From assembly GCA_024233575.1 (NCBI GenBank), contig JACKPN010000001.1, positions 333,472 to 397,471 on the forward strand: a stretch of DNA of 64,000 nucleotides, in the 5' to 3' direction. The first letter of the stretch is position 1. Each line of letters starts with the position of its first letter. The DNA is from Chlamydiales bacterium. Lineage in GTDB: Bacteria > Chlamydiota > Chlamydiia > Chlamydiales > Criblamydiaceae. The notes below the pieces were generated by a model. It worked only from the letters and a program-made list of their open reading frames with translations. It was not told the DNA's origin and did not search any database. This document shows, piece after piece, positions 25,114 to 34,130 of the stretch. Both the position numbers and the translations under genes were made by a program.

Positions 25114-25805
25114 CAAAAAACGCCCCTGTGAAACGCTGCGAAGGCGTTATCTTACAGTCTTTTCCCTATCAAGAGTACGATCGGATTCTGACCGCCTTTT
25201 CCTTAGAGGAAGGGATAGTCAAATTTATCGTCAAAGGCGCCAACCGCGAAAAAAAACGAGGGCAGGCGCAAACATCTCCTTTATCATTAGTCGAGTTCGT
25301 TTATACGACAGGTCAGGGAGAGCTATGGCAATGCAAAGAGATTACCGTAAAAAATATGCATCTTGAGCTGAGAAACTCTCTTGCCAGTCTCGAAGCCGGT
25401 TGCGATATCGCTCACGCTCTTCTTTCCTCGCAAATGATCCACAAACCAGCTCCCAAACTGTACCAATTATGTACCGGATACATTAACCGTTTATCGACAG
25501 CGCCAAACCCGCAACTGCTTGCGGCAAGCTTCCGATTAAAAATTCTTCGCCATGACGGCCTCTTCAGCGAAACGCCGAAATGCTCCATATGCGAAACCCC
25601 CTTGACTTCGTGGCATTCAGTCGGCCACGACCCCTTTTGCGCTGATCATGCGCCTCTCGGAGCCATTGCTTTCGTTGGGGTAGAGAAAGATCTCTTGCAG
25701 ACTTTAGCATTCAGCCGCAGCTACGATGAAATGTTCCTCTTCAAGATGGCCGAAGAGACCAGACAGAAGATCCTTCGTCTTTTCGACGAACATCTCCACC
25801 ATTAG
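25110..25805 (+). CDS. recO: DNA repair protein RecO
   Basis: The 231-aa protein has the RecO N-terminal OB fold (RCEGVILQSFPYQEYDRILTAF) and a C-terminal helical region with a zinc-binding-like set (CSICETPL, then HDPFCADH). RecO loads RecA on SSB-coated single-stranded DNA with RecR during gap repair. It is encoded directly after the phosphotransferase with an ATGA overlap. Length and motif order are normal for the family. Confidence 0.92.
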   Translation: MTKNAPVKRCEGVILQSFPYQEYDRILTAFSLEEGIVKFIVKGANREKKRGQAQTSPLSLVEFVYTTGQGELWQCKEITVKNMHLELRNSLASLEAGCDIAHALLSSQMIHKPAPKLYQLCTGYINRLSTAPNPQLLAASFRLKILRHDGLFSETPKCSICETPLTSWHSVGHDPFCADHAPLGAIAFVGVEKDLLQTLAFSRSYDEMFLFKMAEETRQKILRLFDEHLHH

Positions 25806-25901
25806 GTTTGCCTGCAAAAATTTATTGAGAGCGGAGCCTTTAGAATTTTTCTTCCGCGATAATCTACGATCTGCTATGATTTTGCTCAATTGTTAGCCCA
25901 A

Positions 25902-25985
25902 GCGAAAGTGGCGGAACTGGTAGACGCGCTATCTTGAGGGGGTAGTGGGGTTTTCCCCGTGGGGGTTCGAGTCCCCCCTTTCGCA
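25902..25985 (+). tRNA. tRNA-Leu, anticodon GAG
   Basis: The acceptor stem is GCGAAAG with CTTTCGC. The D arm contains TGGCGGAACTGGTAGACGCG, the anticodon stem CTATC/GGTAG has loop TTGAGGG (anticodon GAG), there is a long variable arm (GGGG TTTT CCCC), and the T arm is GGGGGTTCGAGTCCCCC. A long variable arm with this anticodon identifies a class II tRNA-Leu rather than tRNA-Ser. CCA is not encoded. Confidence 0.95.
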
Positions 25986-26001
25986 CATCATATGGCACAT
26001 T

Positions 26002-26796
26002 ATGGATTGCAGCGCACACTGCACAGCTTACGACTACAAGATTAAATCATTTTTTGAATCGCTACGCAGCAGATTCACAACTACCTTATATCGTGATGTT
26101 CTCCACTTAGAAATTCCACATGACGGCAAAGCTAATGGCGATGTTTTCTTCTTCCCTTACGGCGCTTTCGTTGCATGGAACACCGCCTTTGAAGAGATCG
26201 AATCTCTTATCAAAGAGATTGAACCTTACCAAGAAAGTCCATTGAAAGAAGTCGAAAGCGACGATTTCACCTATGACTATGGTCATGATGCCAATTTCAC
26301 ATCCGACCACATCACGCTGCAAGACGACAGAGTTCTCACAAAACTCGCCTTTTCACATGCCTTGGCGCAATCCGTCAAGCTAGGAGCTTTCGAAATTGCA
26401 ATTCAGGAAACTTTTAAAACAACCAAACTCCTGCCTGAAAGCCTGGCAAAGCACGGCAACATCTCTCTTTCCCGCAAAGAACTGCGACAAAAACTGGGCG
26501 AGCTGTTTGTCGTTCGCAGCTCCATCAATCTTCACTCAGACGTTCTGGACACTCCTGAATTCTACTGGGAGCATCCGGAATTTGAAGATGTCTATACCAT
26601 GACAGCCTTCGAACTAGACATTCACTCAAGGACAGAGACGCTTAATCAGCAACTGGACGTCATCCACGAACTTTTCGATATGCTCAGCAATGAGCTCAAC
26701 CATCAGCACTCCAGCCGCCTTGAATGGGCGATCATCATCCTCATCGTCGTCGAAGTGCTCATTCTCCTTGGGCATGACATTTTCAGCATTATATGA
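26002..26796 (+). CDS. RMND1/Sif2-family (DUF155) membrane-anchored protein
   Basis: The 264-aa protein resembles the DUF155 family (yeast Sif2/Rmd1, human RMND1). It has [12 protein letters not shown] near residue 45, a central [17 protein letters not shown] helix, and a single C-terminal membrane helix ([15 protein letters not shown]). I use ATG 26002; an upstream in-frame start at 25945 would run into the tRNA-Leu gene. In eukaryotes the relatives support mitochondrial translation or membrane anchoring; the bacterial role is not known to me. It overlaps yidD by 4 bases (ATGA). Confidence 0.8.
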   Translation: MDCSAHCTAYDYKIKSFFESLRSRFTTTLYRDVLHLEIPHDGKANGDVFFFPYGAFVAWNTAFEEIESLIKEIEPYQESPLKEVESDDFTYDYGHDANFTSDHITLQDDRVLTKLAFSHALAQSVKLGAFEIAIQETFKTTKLLPESLAKHGNISLSRKELRQKLGELFVVRSSINLHSDVLDTPEFYWEHPEFEDVYTMTAFELDIHSRTETLNQQLDVIHELFDMLSNELNHQHSSRLEWAIIILIVVEVLILLGHDIFSII

Positions 26797-27023
26797 GAAA
26801 GCTGGCTGGATTAATAATTAAAGCCTATCAAATATGTATCAGCCCCTTTCTTGGTCAGGCATGCCGATTTTACCCCTCTTGCTCGGAGTACGCCATAGAA
26901 GCGATCAACATACACGGCATCATCCGCGGCAGCTGGATGACAGTGAAGCGGCTATGCAAATGCCATCCGTGGCATCCGGGCGGGTGCGATCCGGTCGAAA
27001 CAAAAAAACAACATAAAAAATAA
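26793..27023 (+). CDS. yidD: Membrane protein insertion efficiency factor YidD
   Basis: The 76-aa protein has all YidD landmarks: an N-terminal amphipathic helix, [19 protein letters not shown], then [24 protein letters not shown]. YidD is peripheral on the inner membrane and helps YidC-dependent insertion of membrane proteins. It usually sits next to rpmH-rnpA-yidC; here it is coupled to the RMND1-like gene by an ATGA overlap. A second, secreted YidD-like protein is encoded at 59891. Confidence 0.95.
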   Translation: MRKLAGLIIKAYQICISPFLGQACRFYPSCSEYAIEAINIHGIIRGSWMTVKRLCKCHPWHPGGCDPVETKKQHKK

Positions 27024-27029
27024 TTACTG

Positions 27030-27059
27030 TTGCTGTAAAAGCGTATCGCAACCTATAAT
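27030..27059 (+). promoter_or_regulatory. Probable promoter of the two tRNA-Gly genes
   Basis: TTGCTG (27030-27035) and TATAAT (27054-27059) are separated by 18 bases, and the first tRNA begins 13 bases after the -10 box. The spacing is one above optimal, but the -10 is a perfect consensus. It would serve both tandem tRNAs. Confidence 0.6.
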
Positions 27060-27072
27060 TTCGACTTGATTT

Positions 27073-27144
27073 GCGGGTGTAGCTCAGTGGTAGAGCATCA
27101 CGTTGCCAACGTGAGGGTCGTGAGTTCGAATCTCATCACCCGCT
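27073..27144 (+). tRNA. tRNA-Gly, anticodon GCC (copy 1)
   Basis: A full cloverleaf is seen: acceptor GCGGGTG/CACCCGC, D arm AGCTCAGTGGTAGAGC, anticodon stem CACGT/ACGTG with loop TGCCA at its centre giving GCC, and T arm GTGAGTTCGAATCTCAT. CCA is not encoded. An identical copy lies 99 bases downstream. Confidence 0.96.
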
Positions 27145-27171
27145 AGTTATTTAATTAATACGTCAACTCAT

Positions 27172-27243
27172 GCGGGTGTAGCTCAGTGGTAGAGCATCAC
27201 GTTGCCAACGTGAGGGTCGTGAGTTCGAATCTCATCACCCGCT
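27172..27243 (+). tRNA. tRNA-Gly, anticodon GCC (copy 2)
   Basis: This 72-base gene is identical to the copy at 27073 and separated from it by 27 bases of unrelated AT-rich spacer. The identity shows a recent tandem duplication or active gene conversion. Two copies raise the supply of this abundant tRNA. Confidence 0.96.
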
Positions 27244-27291
27244 ATACTGAGTGAATTCTAAAAATATTTTCTAAACATCATGGAGTCTGTT

Positions 27292-28584
27292 TTGTCTCAG
27301 CAAGAATATAAAAACGACGAAATCGCAGTAAAAGCAACAAAAAATCCCGGCTGCCAAGTGGAGTTTTCAATTACCGTTACACCACAAACTGTTAACAAAT
27401 TTTACCTTCAAGCTGTTAAAACAGTAAAACGCGATATCTCAATCCCCGGATTTCGAAAAGGACGCGCTCCTGATGAGATGGTAATCAAACGTTTTGCTCC
27501 TTCAGTGGAACGCGAGTGGCGCGAGCAGGTGCTCAGCAACTCAGTCCAATCTGCATTTCAATTGACCAACCTTTACCCTTATCGACAAGAAGGCATCAGA
27601 TCGGCCAAGATTGACTCGCTGTCTAAAGACGAAGGCGGCGTTGTGACTATTACCTTCGAGTCAATGCCGGAAGTTCCCGACATCGACATGACGGTGTTAG
27701 CTGTAGACACTATTGAGGCTGAACCTGTCAAACCAGAAGAGATCGACCAAGTCATTGAAGATATCCGTTATCAACATGCCGAATGGAATAATGTCGAAGG
27801 CCGAGCAGTCGAAGAGGGTGATTTCGTCGATGTTGATGTTACCGATATCGAATCAGACAAAACATTTCTTTCAGATACACGCATTGAAGTCGTTAAGGGC
27901 AAGATCGGCAACTGGTTGCTTAATCTGCTGGTAGGTCTCAACGTCGGAGAAAGCGCCGAAGGCATCAGCGAACAAGATGAAGGCCAAAACAACCCTAACT
28001 TCAAACCGACAAAATGCAGGGTAACAATAAAAGCCATCAAGAGTTCTGTTCTTCCGGAAGCGGACGACGAGCTAGCCAAGAAGGCCGGTCTCGCTTCACT
28101 GGACGAAATGAAAGAGCGAATTAAGAACGATCTGCAAAAAAACAAAGAAGAAGAAGCGCGACGCCAGACACGCGAACTCCTGACAAACACCCTCCTTCAA
28201 AAATATGTATTCGACATCCCGGAAACTCTTCTGAAGCAATCCGCACAAGATACGCTGCAAGCGCGTGCTCAGGAACTGATCGGCGAACAAGATCTGGAAA
28301 ATAAAATGCAGTCGATCGAAAAAGAGGTAGAGCAAGAAGTCAGCGCTGTATTGCGTTGGCATTTTCTCACACGCAAGATCGCCGAGGAGCAGAAAATCGG
28401 CGTTGACCAAAATGAGCTGATCCGTGAAATGATCCGCCGCCATTACATCAATCCATTCAGCGGCAAATCCAATATACCGGAAGGCGTCGATGCAGAAATG
28501 ATGTATTCGCGTGTTTATGCTGATACATTATCCGACAAAGTCGCTGACTATTTGCTTGACTGCATGAAACCGACAGGCACATAA
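27292..28584 (+). CDS. tig: Trigger factor
   Basis: The protein (430 aa from this start) has the ribosome-binding N-domain with [15 protein letters not shown], a PPIase (FKBP-like) domain around 150-250 ([12 protein letters not shown]) and a helical C-domain. It binds nascent chains at the ribosome exit tunnel. I prefer TTG 27292 because GGAG precedes it by 6 bases and the resulting N-terminus (MSQQEYKND) resembles the chlamydial Tig start as I recall it; ATG 27280 has no ribosome binding site. It is followed by clpP and clpX, the usual order. Confidence 0.93.
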   Translation: MSQQEYKNDEIAVKATKNPGCQVEFSITVTPQTVNKFYLQAVKTVKRDISIPGFRKGRAPDEMVIKRFAPSVEREWREQVLSNSVQSAFQLTNLYPYRQEGIRSAKIDSLSKDEGGVVTITFESMPEVPDIDMTVLAVDTIEAEPVKPEEIDQVIEDIRYQHAEWNNVEGRAVEEGDFVDVDVTDIESDKTFLSDTRIEVVKGKIGNWLLNLLVGLNVGESAEGISEQDEGQNNPNFKPTKCRVTIKAIKSSVLPEADDELAKKAGLASLDEMKERIKNDLQKNKEEEARRQTRELLTNTLLQKYVFDIPETLLKQSAQDTLQARAQELIGEQDLENKMQSIEKEVEQEVSAVLRWHFLTRKIAEEQKIGVDQNELIREMIRRHYINPFSGKSNIPEGVDAEMMYSRVYADTLSDKVADYLLDCMKPTGT

Positions 28585-28622
28585 TAGAAGAATCAACAGA
28601 AAACGCAAGAAGGACCATAGAC

Positions 28623-29249
28623 ATGAACGACGATAAAAGAAAACGCGCATATTCATCACTGACCCCCTATGTCATTGAAGACACAGGCCGTGGCGAACGT
28701 TCGATGGACATCTTTTCGCGTCTTCTCAAAGACCGCATAGTTTTCATCGGTTCAGACATCACCGACCATGTGGCAAACGTCGTCGTTGCCCAGCTTCTGT
28801 TTTTAAAGATGGAAGACCCCAAAAAAGATGTCCATATCTATATTAATTCGATGGGCGGCTATATCAGTGCAGGGCTGGCGATTCATGACACGCTGAAGTG
28901 GATGGGATGCACCGTCAATACCTACTGCATCGGTCAAGCTTCCTCTATGGGCGCTTTTCTCTTGGCAGCAGGAACAAAGGGATGTCGTTTTGCTTTGCCA
29001 AACAGCCGTATCATGATCCACCAGCCATCAGGTGGTGTTGGCGGTCGCGCGGAAGATATCAGAATACAGGTCAAAGAAATTCTTAACCTAAAGAAGCTGA
29101 TGAACCAACTAATGTCAGAGAATACCGGGCAGAGCGTGGAAAAAATCGCGGCAGATATGGAGCGTGATTACTTCATGAGCGCCGAAGAAGCAAAAGCTTA
29201 CGGAATTATTGATGAAGTTGTTGCCAGCTCACAGCTGCCGGCTAAGTAA
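28623..29249 (+). CDS. clpP: ATP-dependent Clp protease proteolytic subunit
   Basis: The 208-aa ClpP has the catalytic triad: Ser in [14 protein letters not shown], His in [10 protein letters not shown] and Asp in [26 protein letters not shown] precedes the ATG. It is a full-length serine protease that forms a 14-mer barrel fed by ClpX. Chlamydiae encode two ClpP paralogues; the one downstream of tig and upstream of clpX is ClpP2 in Chlamydia, so this is probably its counterpart. Confidence 0.95.
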   Translation: MNDDKRKRAYSSLTPYVIEDTGRGERSMDIFSRLLKDRIVFIGSDITDHVANVVVAQLLFLKMEDPKKDVHIYINSMGGYISAGLAIHDTLKWMGCTVNTYCIGQASSMGAFLLAAGTKGCRFALPNSRIMIHQPSGGVGGRAEDIRIQVKEILNLKKLMNQLMSENTGQSVEKIAADMERDYFMSAEEAKAYGIIDEVVASSQLPAK

Positions 29250-29262
29250 AACACCTGTTTTC

Positions 29263-29291
29263 TTGACGCGATTGCACGAATAACTTATAAT
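29263..29291 (+). promoter_or_regulatory. Strong consensus promoter of clpX
   Basis: TTGACG (29263-29268) and a perfect TATAAT (29286-29291) are 17 bases apart and lie 41 bases before the clpX ATG. This is the best consensus promoter seen in the window. It means clpX can be transcribed separately from clpP. Confidence 0.75.
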
Positions 29292-29331
29292 AGATTATTG
29301 AACTATAATCATAATCCTGAGAGATTTACGT

Positions 29332-30588
29332 ATGTCAAAAAAAACTTCAAACAGCGGCATTATCTGCTCATTCTGCGGTCGACATGAAGATGCTGTAGAA
29401 AAACTCATCTCTGGTCCAGATGTATACATCTGCGACAAATGCGTGAATCTCTGCGCCGGCATCCTAGAGCGGGAGACTCCAGCAAAAACATCCACCGGCG
29501 AATTCAAGATCAACCTTCTAAAGCCCAAAGAAATCAAGGAACGGCTTGATCAATATGTCATTGGACAAGAATCTGCAAAAAGAACGATATCCGTAGCCGT
29601 CTACAACCATTATAAGCGCGTCCTGCACATGGAGCAGAAGCCTGAACTTGAATTTAGCAAGTCCAACGTGTTGCTTCTCGGTCCTACAGGATCAGGAAAA
29701 ACGCTCATGGCAAAAACATTAGCGCAAATACTTGACGTCCCTTTTGCAATCGCCGATGCGACAACATTAACTGAAGCGGGATATGTAGGTGAAGACGTCG
29801 AAAATATTATCTTAAGGCTGCTTCAATCTGCAGACTATGATGTTGCAAAAGCTGAGAAGGGGATCATTTATATCGATGAAATCGATAAAATCAACCGCAC
29901 CACCTCCAATGTCTCAATCACGCGCGATGTCTCCGGTGAAGGTGTACAGCAAGCGCTGCTAAAAATCGTTGAAGGCACTGTTGCCAACGTTCCACCAAAA
30001 GGCGGCCGCAAGCACCCTAACCAAGAGTATATCAAGATCAATACGGACAATATTCTTTTCATCGTCGGTGGCGCTTTCGTCAACCTTGACCAGGTGATTG
30101 CCAAGCGTCTAGGAAAAGGGACGATAGGTTTCTCGACTAAAAACAAAGAAGAGCAGATTGATCCTTCTGAAAAAAGCAAATTATTGGAAAAGGTCGAGCC
30201 GGAAGATCTGATGAAATTCGGTATGATCCCTGAATTTATTGGCAGATTTAACAGCCTGTGCAGCTGCAGCGAGCTCAAAGTTGAAGATCTCGTCCGCGTA
30301 CTTACCGAACCTAAGAATGCTGTCATCAAACAATACACGATGATGTTCGAGATGGAAGGAGTGAAATTAGAATTCACCGAAGGCGCGCTACAAGCGATCG
30401 CAAAAAAAGCGATGGAAGCAGGAACAGGCGCGCGTGCTCTGCGCATGATTCTCGAAGAACTAATGCGCGATCTAATGTTCGAAGTGCCTTCTGATGATAC
30501 CGTCGAGCAGATTATGGTTGATGAAGAAGCTGTCAATAAACGCAAGATTCCAGATATCAAAAGGCGGCAGGATAAAAAAATCGCGTAG
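29332..30588 (+). CDS. clpX: ATP-dependent Clp protease ATP-binding subunit ClpX
   Basis: The 418-aa protein has the N-terminal zinc-binding domain ([10 protein letters not shown], then ICDKCVNLC), Walker [12 protein letters not shown], Walker [12 protein letters not shown], the pore region GYVGEDVEN, and sensor II near [13 protein letters not shown]. It unfolds substrates and feeds them to ClpP. Length and motifs are normal. Its own promoter lies in the 82-base gap after clpP, and a small gene follows after 3 bases. Confidence 0.97.
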   Translation: MSKKTSNSGIICSFCGRHEDAVEKLISGPDVYICDKCVNLCAGILERETPAKTSTGEFKINLLKPKEIKERLDQYVIGQESAKRTISVAVYNHYKRVLHMEQKPELEFSKSNVLLLGPTGSGKTLMAKTLAQILDVPFAIADATTLTEAGYVGEDVENIILRLLQSADYDVAKAEKGIIYIDEIDKINRTTSNVSITRDVSGEGVQQALLKIVEGTVANVPPKGGRKHPNQEYIKINTDNILFIVGGAFVNLDQVIAKRLGKGTIGFSTKNKEEQIDPSEKSKLLEKVEPEDLMKFGMIPEFIGRFNSLCSCSELKVEDLVRVLTEPKNAVIKQYTMMFEMEGVKLEFTEGALQAIAKKAMEAGTGARALRMILEELMRDLMFEVPSDDTVEQIMVDEEAVNKRKIPDIKRRQDKKIA

Positions 30589-30591
30589 ATA

Positions 30592-31476
30592 ATGCAGCAA
30601 ATTCAACGGGAACAGCTTCGTCCTGAACAAATAGAACATTATAGGCAGCTGCTCCCGCCGCTTTATCGCTATTTCCTTGAAGAATCTCAAAGCAGCTCTA
30701 GTGCGGAAAAGCTTCTTTTTGGAGATGAACATACCATCGCTTGTGTATTGTGCGATCCAAATACGCAGCGTGCAGAGATCCAGTATATTGGCTTCGCTCC
30801 AAAGCATCTTAACCATAACGCATTATCTACCTGTTTGGAAACAATCTGCAAATCGATGCGAAGCAAAGGGTATACATTCCTTGCTATTATGTTTGATACA
30901 ACCTCCAAGGTTGCGGAGCCTCTTCAGCAAATACTCCAACATTCGGGATGGTCAACAGCGCGCCCTTTCATGCTACGCTGCCACTTCGACTGTTTTACTT
31001 TCAATCCTCCCTGGTTTAAGAGACCCTATCGTCTTCCTAAAGGCTATACGATTATCCCTTGGTCGGAGATTACTGAGAAAGAAAAATCAAAAATCGACTA
31101 TTTCAATGAGCAGGGAAGGATACATTATACAGTCTATCCCTATCGTTCTCCCAATAGCATTCAACAGCAAAACAGCGTTGCCCTAAGATACAATAATGAT
31201 CTGATTGGATGGATGGTCACACACACGCTGCCAGCTCTTCCCGATACAGTCCGCTATTCCAGTTTTTATATTGAAGATGATTACCGCTCTTTTGGCCATT
31301 CAGTTGTTTTGCTGATTGAATCGATACGCAGACAACAGCAATCCTCGCTCCGTTGGTCTTATCTGGAGGTCAACTACCTCGCTGCCGATATACAATGGAT
31401 CAAATTTGTAGAACGCCGGCTTGTGCCCTATACGATTGATATAGAGCGCATCTCTTCTTCTATTTTGAAGCTTTAA
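30592..31476 (+). CDS. GNAT-like N-acetyltransferase protein (probable)
   Basis: The 294-aa protein appears to be two tandem GNAT-like folds. The first runs from about 40 to 140 (IACVLCDPNTQRAEIQYIGFAP, then a helix), the second from about 150 to 290 (VALRYNNDLIGWMVTH, then SSFYIEDDYRSFGHSVVLLIESI). The typical Q/R-x-x-G-x-G/A acetyl-CoA loop is not clean (DDYRSFGHS at that place), so activity is uncertain. It starts 3 bases after clpX and is probably co-transcribed. I do not recognise a specific family. Confidence 0.5.
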   Translation: MQQIQREQLRPEQIEHYRQLLPPLYRYFLEESQSSSSAEKLLFGDEHTIACVLCDPNTQRAEIQYIGFAPKHLNHNALSTCLETICKSMRSKGYTFLAIMFDTTSKVAEPLQQILQHSGWSTARPFMLRCHFDCFTFNPPWFKRPYRLPKGYTIIPWSEITEKEKSKIDYFNEQGRIHYTVYPYRSPNSIQQQNSVALRYNNDLIGWMVTHTLPALPDTVRYSSFYIEDDYRSFGHSVVLLIESIRRQQQSSLRWSYLEVNYLAADIQWIKFVERRLVPYTIDIERISSSILKL

Positions 31477-31809
31477 CCTCTTTAGCCTTATGACTTCACC
31501 ATTGAAATTTAAATAATTTTTATGTAAAATAAAGGTTATAAGGGGAATTTGGAATCTCAAATATCGTATTTTCATTGCTGAAATCAAAAATAAAGCCTTT
31601 TTTCTGGTCTCCTCTTAATACTTTTGACGCAAACGTCTTTGCTACAAAGGGTTTTATAACAAAGACGCTTATGTCGAATACAAATTACGGCACTAAATAG
31701 CAATTTATTTTTTAAATTTAACAGTTATAATGTGGATTGATGGGACCGTACAGCCAATTCCCCTATTGCAATGATGACGGCAGCCGATCTCCACTGCCTA
31801 GGAGGCATT
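31477..31809 (+). promoter_or_regulatory. Leader region of the translocon operon with candidate promoter and inverted repeat
   Basis: This 333-base AT-rich stretch holds no gene. A perfect TATAAT lies at 31726-31731 with a weak -35-like TTTATT 16 bases before it, about 80 bases upstream of the next start. An 8-bp inverted repeat (CGTCTTTG at 31634-31641 and CAAAGACG at 31660-31667) lies about 60 bases further upstream and could be an operator or RNA stem. AGGAGG before 31810 fixes the start of the next gene. The promoter call is moderate; the operator is speculative. Confidence 0.4.
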
Positions 31810-32787
31810 ATGACGATTGATTACAGCATCCACTATCCAAACGATGCGCCTCACCCTGGTGATTCGCTTGAGCCGTTGGCACGATCGACCATTTCTCCCG
31901 GCCAAGCGGGATGGATAATTTCGCCAAGCATGGCTTCAGAAGCTAATGCTCATACGATTCAGGCATTTGTGGAAAACGTTTACGTGCGCACCGGTAACGA
32001 GGTATTAACTGCGGGTTTGGCAGATCTCGAGTCGGCATTAAGCGTCACGTCTGACGCGCTTGATTCCCTGGGAACGCTTCAGCAATTACACAACCAAGTT
32101 GTCGTACAGTCAAAACCTAACCCTAGCGATTACCCGGATGGGTTTAAATTCGGCAGCGACTATGGAGGCGTTCCAACAGACTACGTTTCTGCTTATGAAG
32201 AATTTGGCAGCGAATATTATGGAGTTCCTATCTTCCCTGAATTTGGCTGGTCAAGCGATGGTGATGCGACGGTCATCGGTGGATACAATGGCTTTAGCGA
32301 TTTTCAAAGACAGTTAAATACAACATTTTCGAATTTAAGACAGGTTCTCACTGATCTATCAGATCAAACCACCTTCAATAGTGGTTTCCCCGACCCGAAT
32401 TCCCTCTATGCTAAGATTCAAGCAGTGCTCAACGATGTACCTTCGACTTGGGGGCTATCCGATGATAACCCGAGCAATGTCACATTCAATGCAGCATCTT
32501 TGTGGGCCCTCGACAGCTATACCATTAACGACGGAAAAGATACGGTAGACCTACAAGACCCGTTCTACGGTAGTGACAATTCAAGAAGCGATGCCTCAAA
32601 AGCTGGATCCTACCAGCAAAATATCACATTTGCCATCACAGCCGCTCAGTCATTAAACGATACCCAAAAAGAAAAGGTACGGCGGTATATGTTCGTATTT
32701 GAGGAATATTATAAATCAGCGTCAGCTATTTTATCTAAGTTAACACAAATTATCGAGAAGATGGGGCAAGGAATACGCCCAGCATAA
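31810..32787 (+). CDS. Unknown protein heading the translocon operon, putative secreted type III component
   Basis: The 325-aa protein has no signal peptide and no membrane segment. It is rich in Ser, Asp, Gly and Tyr in its middle (GSDYGGVPTDYVSAYEEFG and a second similar stretch GSEYYGVPIFPEFG) and has helical ends, with a final amphipathic helix (YYKSASAILSKLTQIIEKM). This helix-variable-helix layout is that of tip or filament proteins, but I find no clear match. The start is set by AGGAGG 5 bases before ATG 31810. It precedes the putative filament gene and the SycD-type chaperone. Confidence 0.55.
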   Translation: MTIDYSIHYPNDAPHPGDSLEPLARSTISPGQAGWIISPSMASEANAHTIQAFVENVYVRTGNEVLTAGLADLESALSVTSDALDSLGTLQQLHNQVVVQSKPNPSDYPDGFKFGSDYGGVPTDYVSAYEEFGSEYYGVPIFPEFGWSSDGDATVIGGYNGFSDFQRQLNTTFSNLRQVLTDLSDQTTFNSGFPDPNSLYAKIQAVLNDVPSTWGLSDDNPSNVTFNAASLWALDSYTINDGKDTVDLQDPFYGSDNSRSDASKAGSYQQNITFAITAAQSLNDTQKEKVRRYMFVFEEYYKSASAILSKLTQIIEKMGQGIRPA

Positions 32788-32955
32788 TAAACAAAGCTAT
32801 TATTAATTTTAATTTTATTAATTAAAAAAATACTGATATAATAAATAAAGAGGTTATTGAGGGAACTCATCGATAACGACAACTCTAAATTGCACACTCG
32901 ACTAGTCAACACACCCTTCCATTAAGGCATGGAGACCTCACAACGAGGAGGATGT

Positions 32956-33459
32956 ATGACATCACCTATTGTCGACGACAATAATAACTACATTGGACCG
33001 CCAAGCGCAGCAGAAAGCACGCGTCCCATGGAGGCTGGGAGAACACTGATTATTGACCGTGTGTTCCTACTGCTTGTCCGCATGATCGAAGTGCTGCAGA
33101 AATGTGCTGCCGCGCAATCGGACAGGCTGAATTTCTTGACTCAGTGGCAAAAAGCCTATACCGACCAGATGGACACAATCCATGCATTTGCCGGCGATAA
33201 CGGCGATGCTATCGACAAGACCGGCGACGCAGAGAACGACAGCAGTGTTAGAGAACAGCGTGACGCAAGGGACGACTTAAACCGCGTTAACTCGACATAT
33301 ACCGAAGAACTGCGTTCACGACGCTCAGTGATCAGCGACGATGCCAAATCACTGCAGACAACAGTAAACCAAACGAGTGACGCCGCCAACCAGCAAACGA
33401 ATATGGCGACATCGCTACTGCAACAGCTCAGCACCATACTAAGCGCTATTTACAGATAA
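32956..33459 (+). CDS. Putative type III filament/tip protein (EspA/SseB-like by size and position)
   Basis: The 167-aa protein has a disordered N-terminus, a helix with VFLLLVRMIEVLQK, a polar middle, and a long C-terminal coiled coil ending in LLQQLSTILSAIYR. Filament proteins such as EspA and SseB have this design (two coiled coils around a variable core) and lie just before a translocator chaperone, as here. GAGGAGG precedes ATG 32956 by 5 bases. No cysteines outside one Cys, no signal peptide. Position is the main evidence, so a chaperone substrate or effector remains possible. Confidence 0.5.
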   Translation: MTSPIVDDNNNYIGPPSAAESTRPMEAGRTLIIDRVFLLLVRMIEVLQKCAAAQSDRLNFLTQWQKAYTDQMDTIHAFAGDNGDAIDKTGDAENDSSVREQRDARDDLNRVNSTYTEELRSRRSVISDDAKSLQTTVNQTSDAANQQTNMATSLLQQLSTILSAIYR

Positions 33460-33544
33460 TACCGCTTAGTCATGCACCTGCGACATTGCGATTTACCTAT
33501 GACAAAGACAAAGCAACTCATCAGGAGCAAGGAGGATATGGGCC

Positions 33545-34081
33545 ATGAAAGGCGATCAACATCAAGTTAAAAAAGCCGCTGAAGATATGGGCGACAAACT
33601 TCAGGGCGAAACAAAAGAGCAGTATGAACAGGTAGCCAAAAAAATTGTCAAGCAGGGTGCTTTCCCTAAAGATGCGCTAGGATTAAGCGATTCAATGGTG
33701 GAAGGCATCTACGGACAAGCATACCGGCTCTACAATACGGGAAAATACCGCGATGCGGGACAGCTTTTCCGTCTGCTCATCATGATTGAGCCTACGCAGT
33801 CGAAATTCACCATGGGCTTAGCCGCCTGCCTGCACATGTGCAAAGACTATCAAGCTGCTGTCGAAGCGTATGCGCTTTGCAGCATCATAGATCCTGATAG
33901 TCCCATCCCCCACTACCATGCCTCGGATTGCTACCTTCAGATGAAGGACAAGCTATCTGCACTTGTCGCCTTAGAGATGGCGGTCAAACGTGCAGAAAGC
34001 CGGGAAGAGTTCAAGACGCTCAAAGATCGTGCCCTCATGACTATAGAAACACTCAAGAAAGAGATCTCCGAAGGTAAGTAA
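33545..34081 (+). CDS. SycD/LcrH-type type III translocator chaperone (TPR)
   Basis: The 178-aa protein contains three TPR-like units (about 70-165) in the SycD/LcrH/SscA arrangement, including YGQAYRLYNTGKYRDAGQLFR and LAACLHMCKDYQAAVEAYALCS. Such chaperones hold translocators soluble and guide them to the export gate. It lies directly before the first giant translocator, its likely client. A second member is encoded at 40380. AAGGAGG lies upstream of ATG 33545. Confidence 0.88.
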   Translation: MKGDQHQVKKAAEDMGDKLQGETKEQYEQVAKKIVKQGAFPKDALGLSDSMVEGIYGQAYRLYNTGKYRDAGQLFRLLIMIEPTQSKFTMGLAACLHMCKDYQAAVEAYALCSIIDPDSPIPHYHASDCYLQMKDKLSALVALEMAVKRAESREEFKTLKDRALMTIETLKKEISEGK

Positions 34082-34130
34082 ACCACCTTCGTGAAACGAA
34101 AAGCAACTAACTAACTCATAGGAGTCTATT

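Noticed and set aside
25902..25985. tRNA-Ser because of the long variable arm
   Set aside because: The anticodon loop TTGAGGG reads GAG, which is Leu.
25945..26001. Longer start for the RMND1-like protein
   Set aside because: The extra 19 codons overlap the tRNA-Leu gene and read like tRNA sequence.
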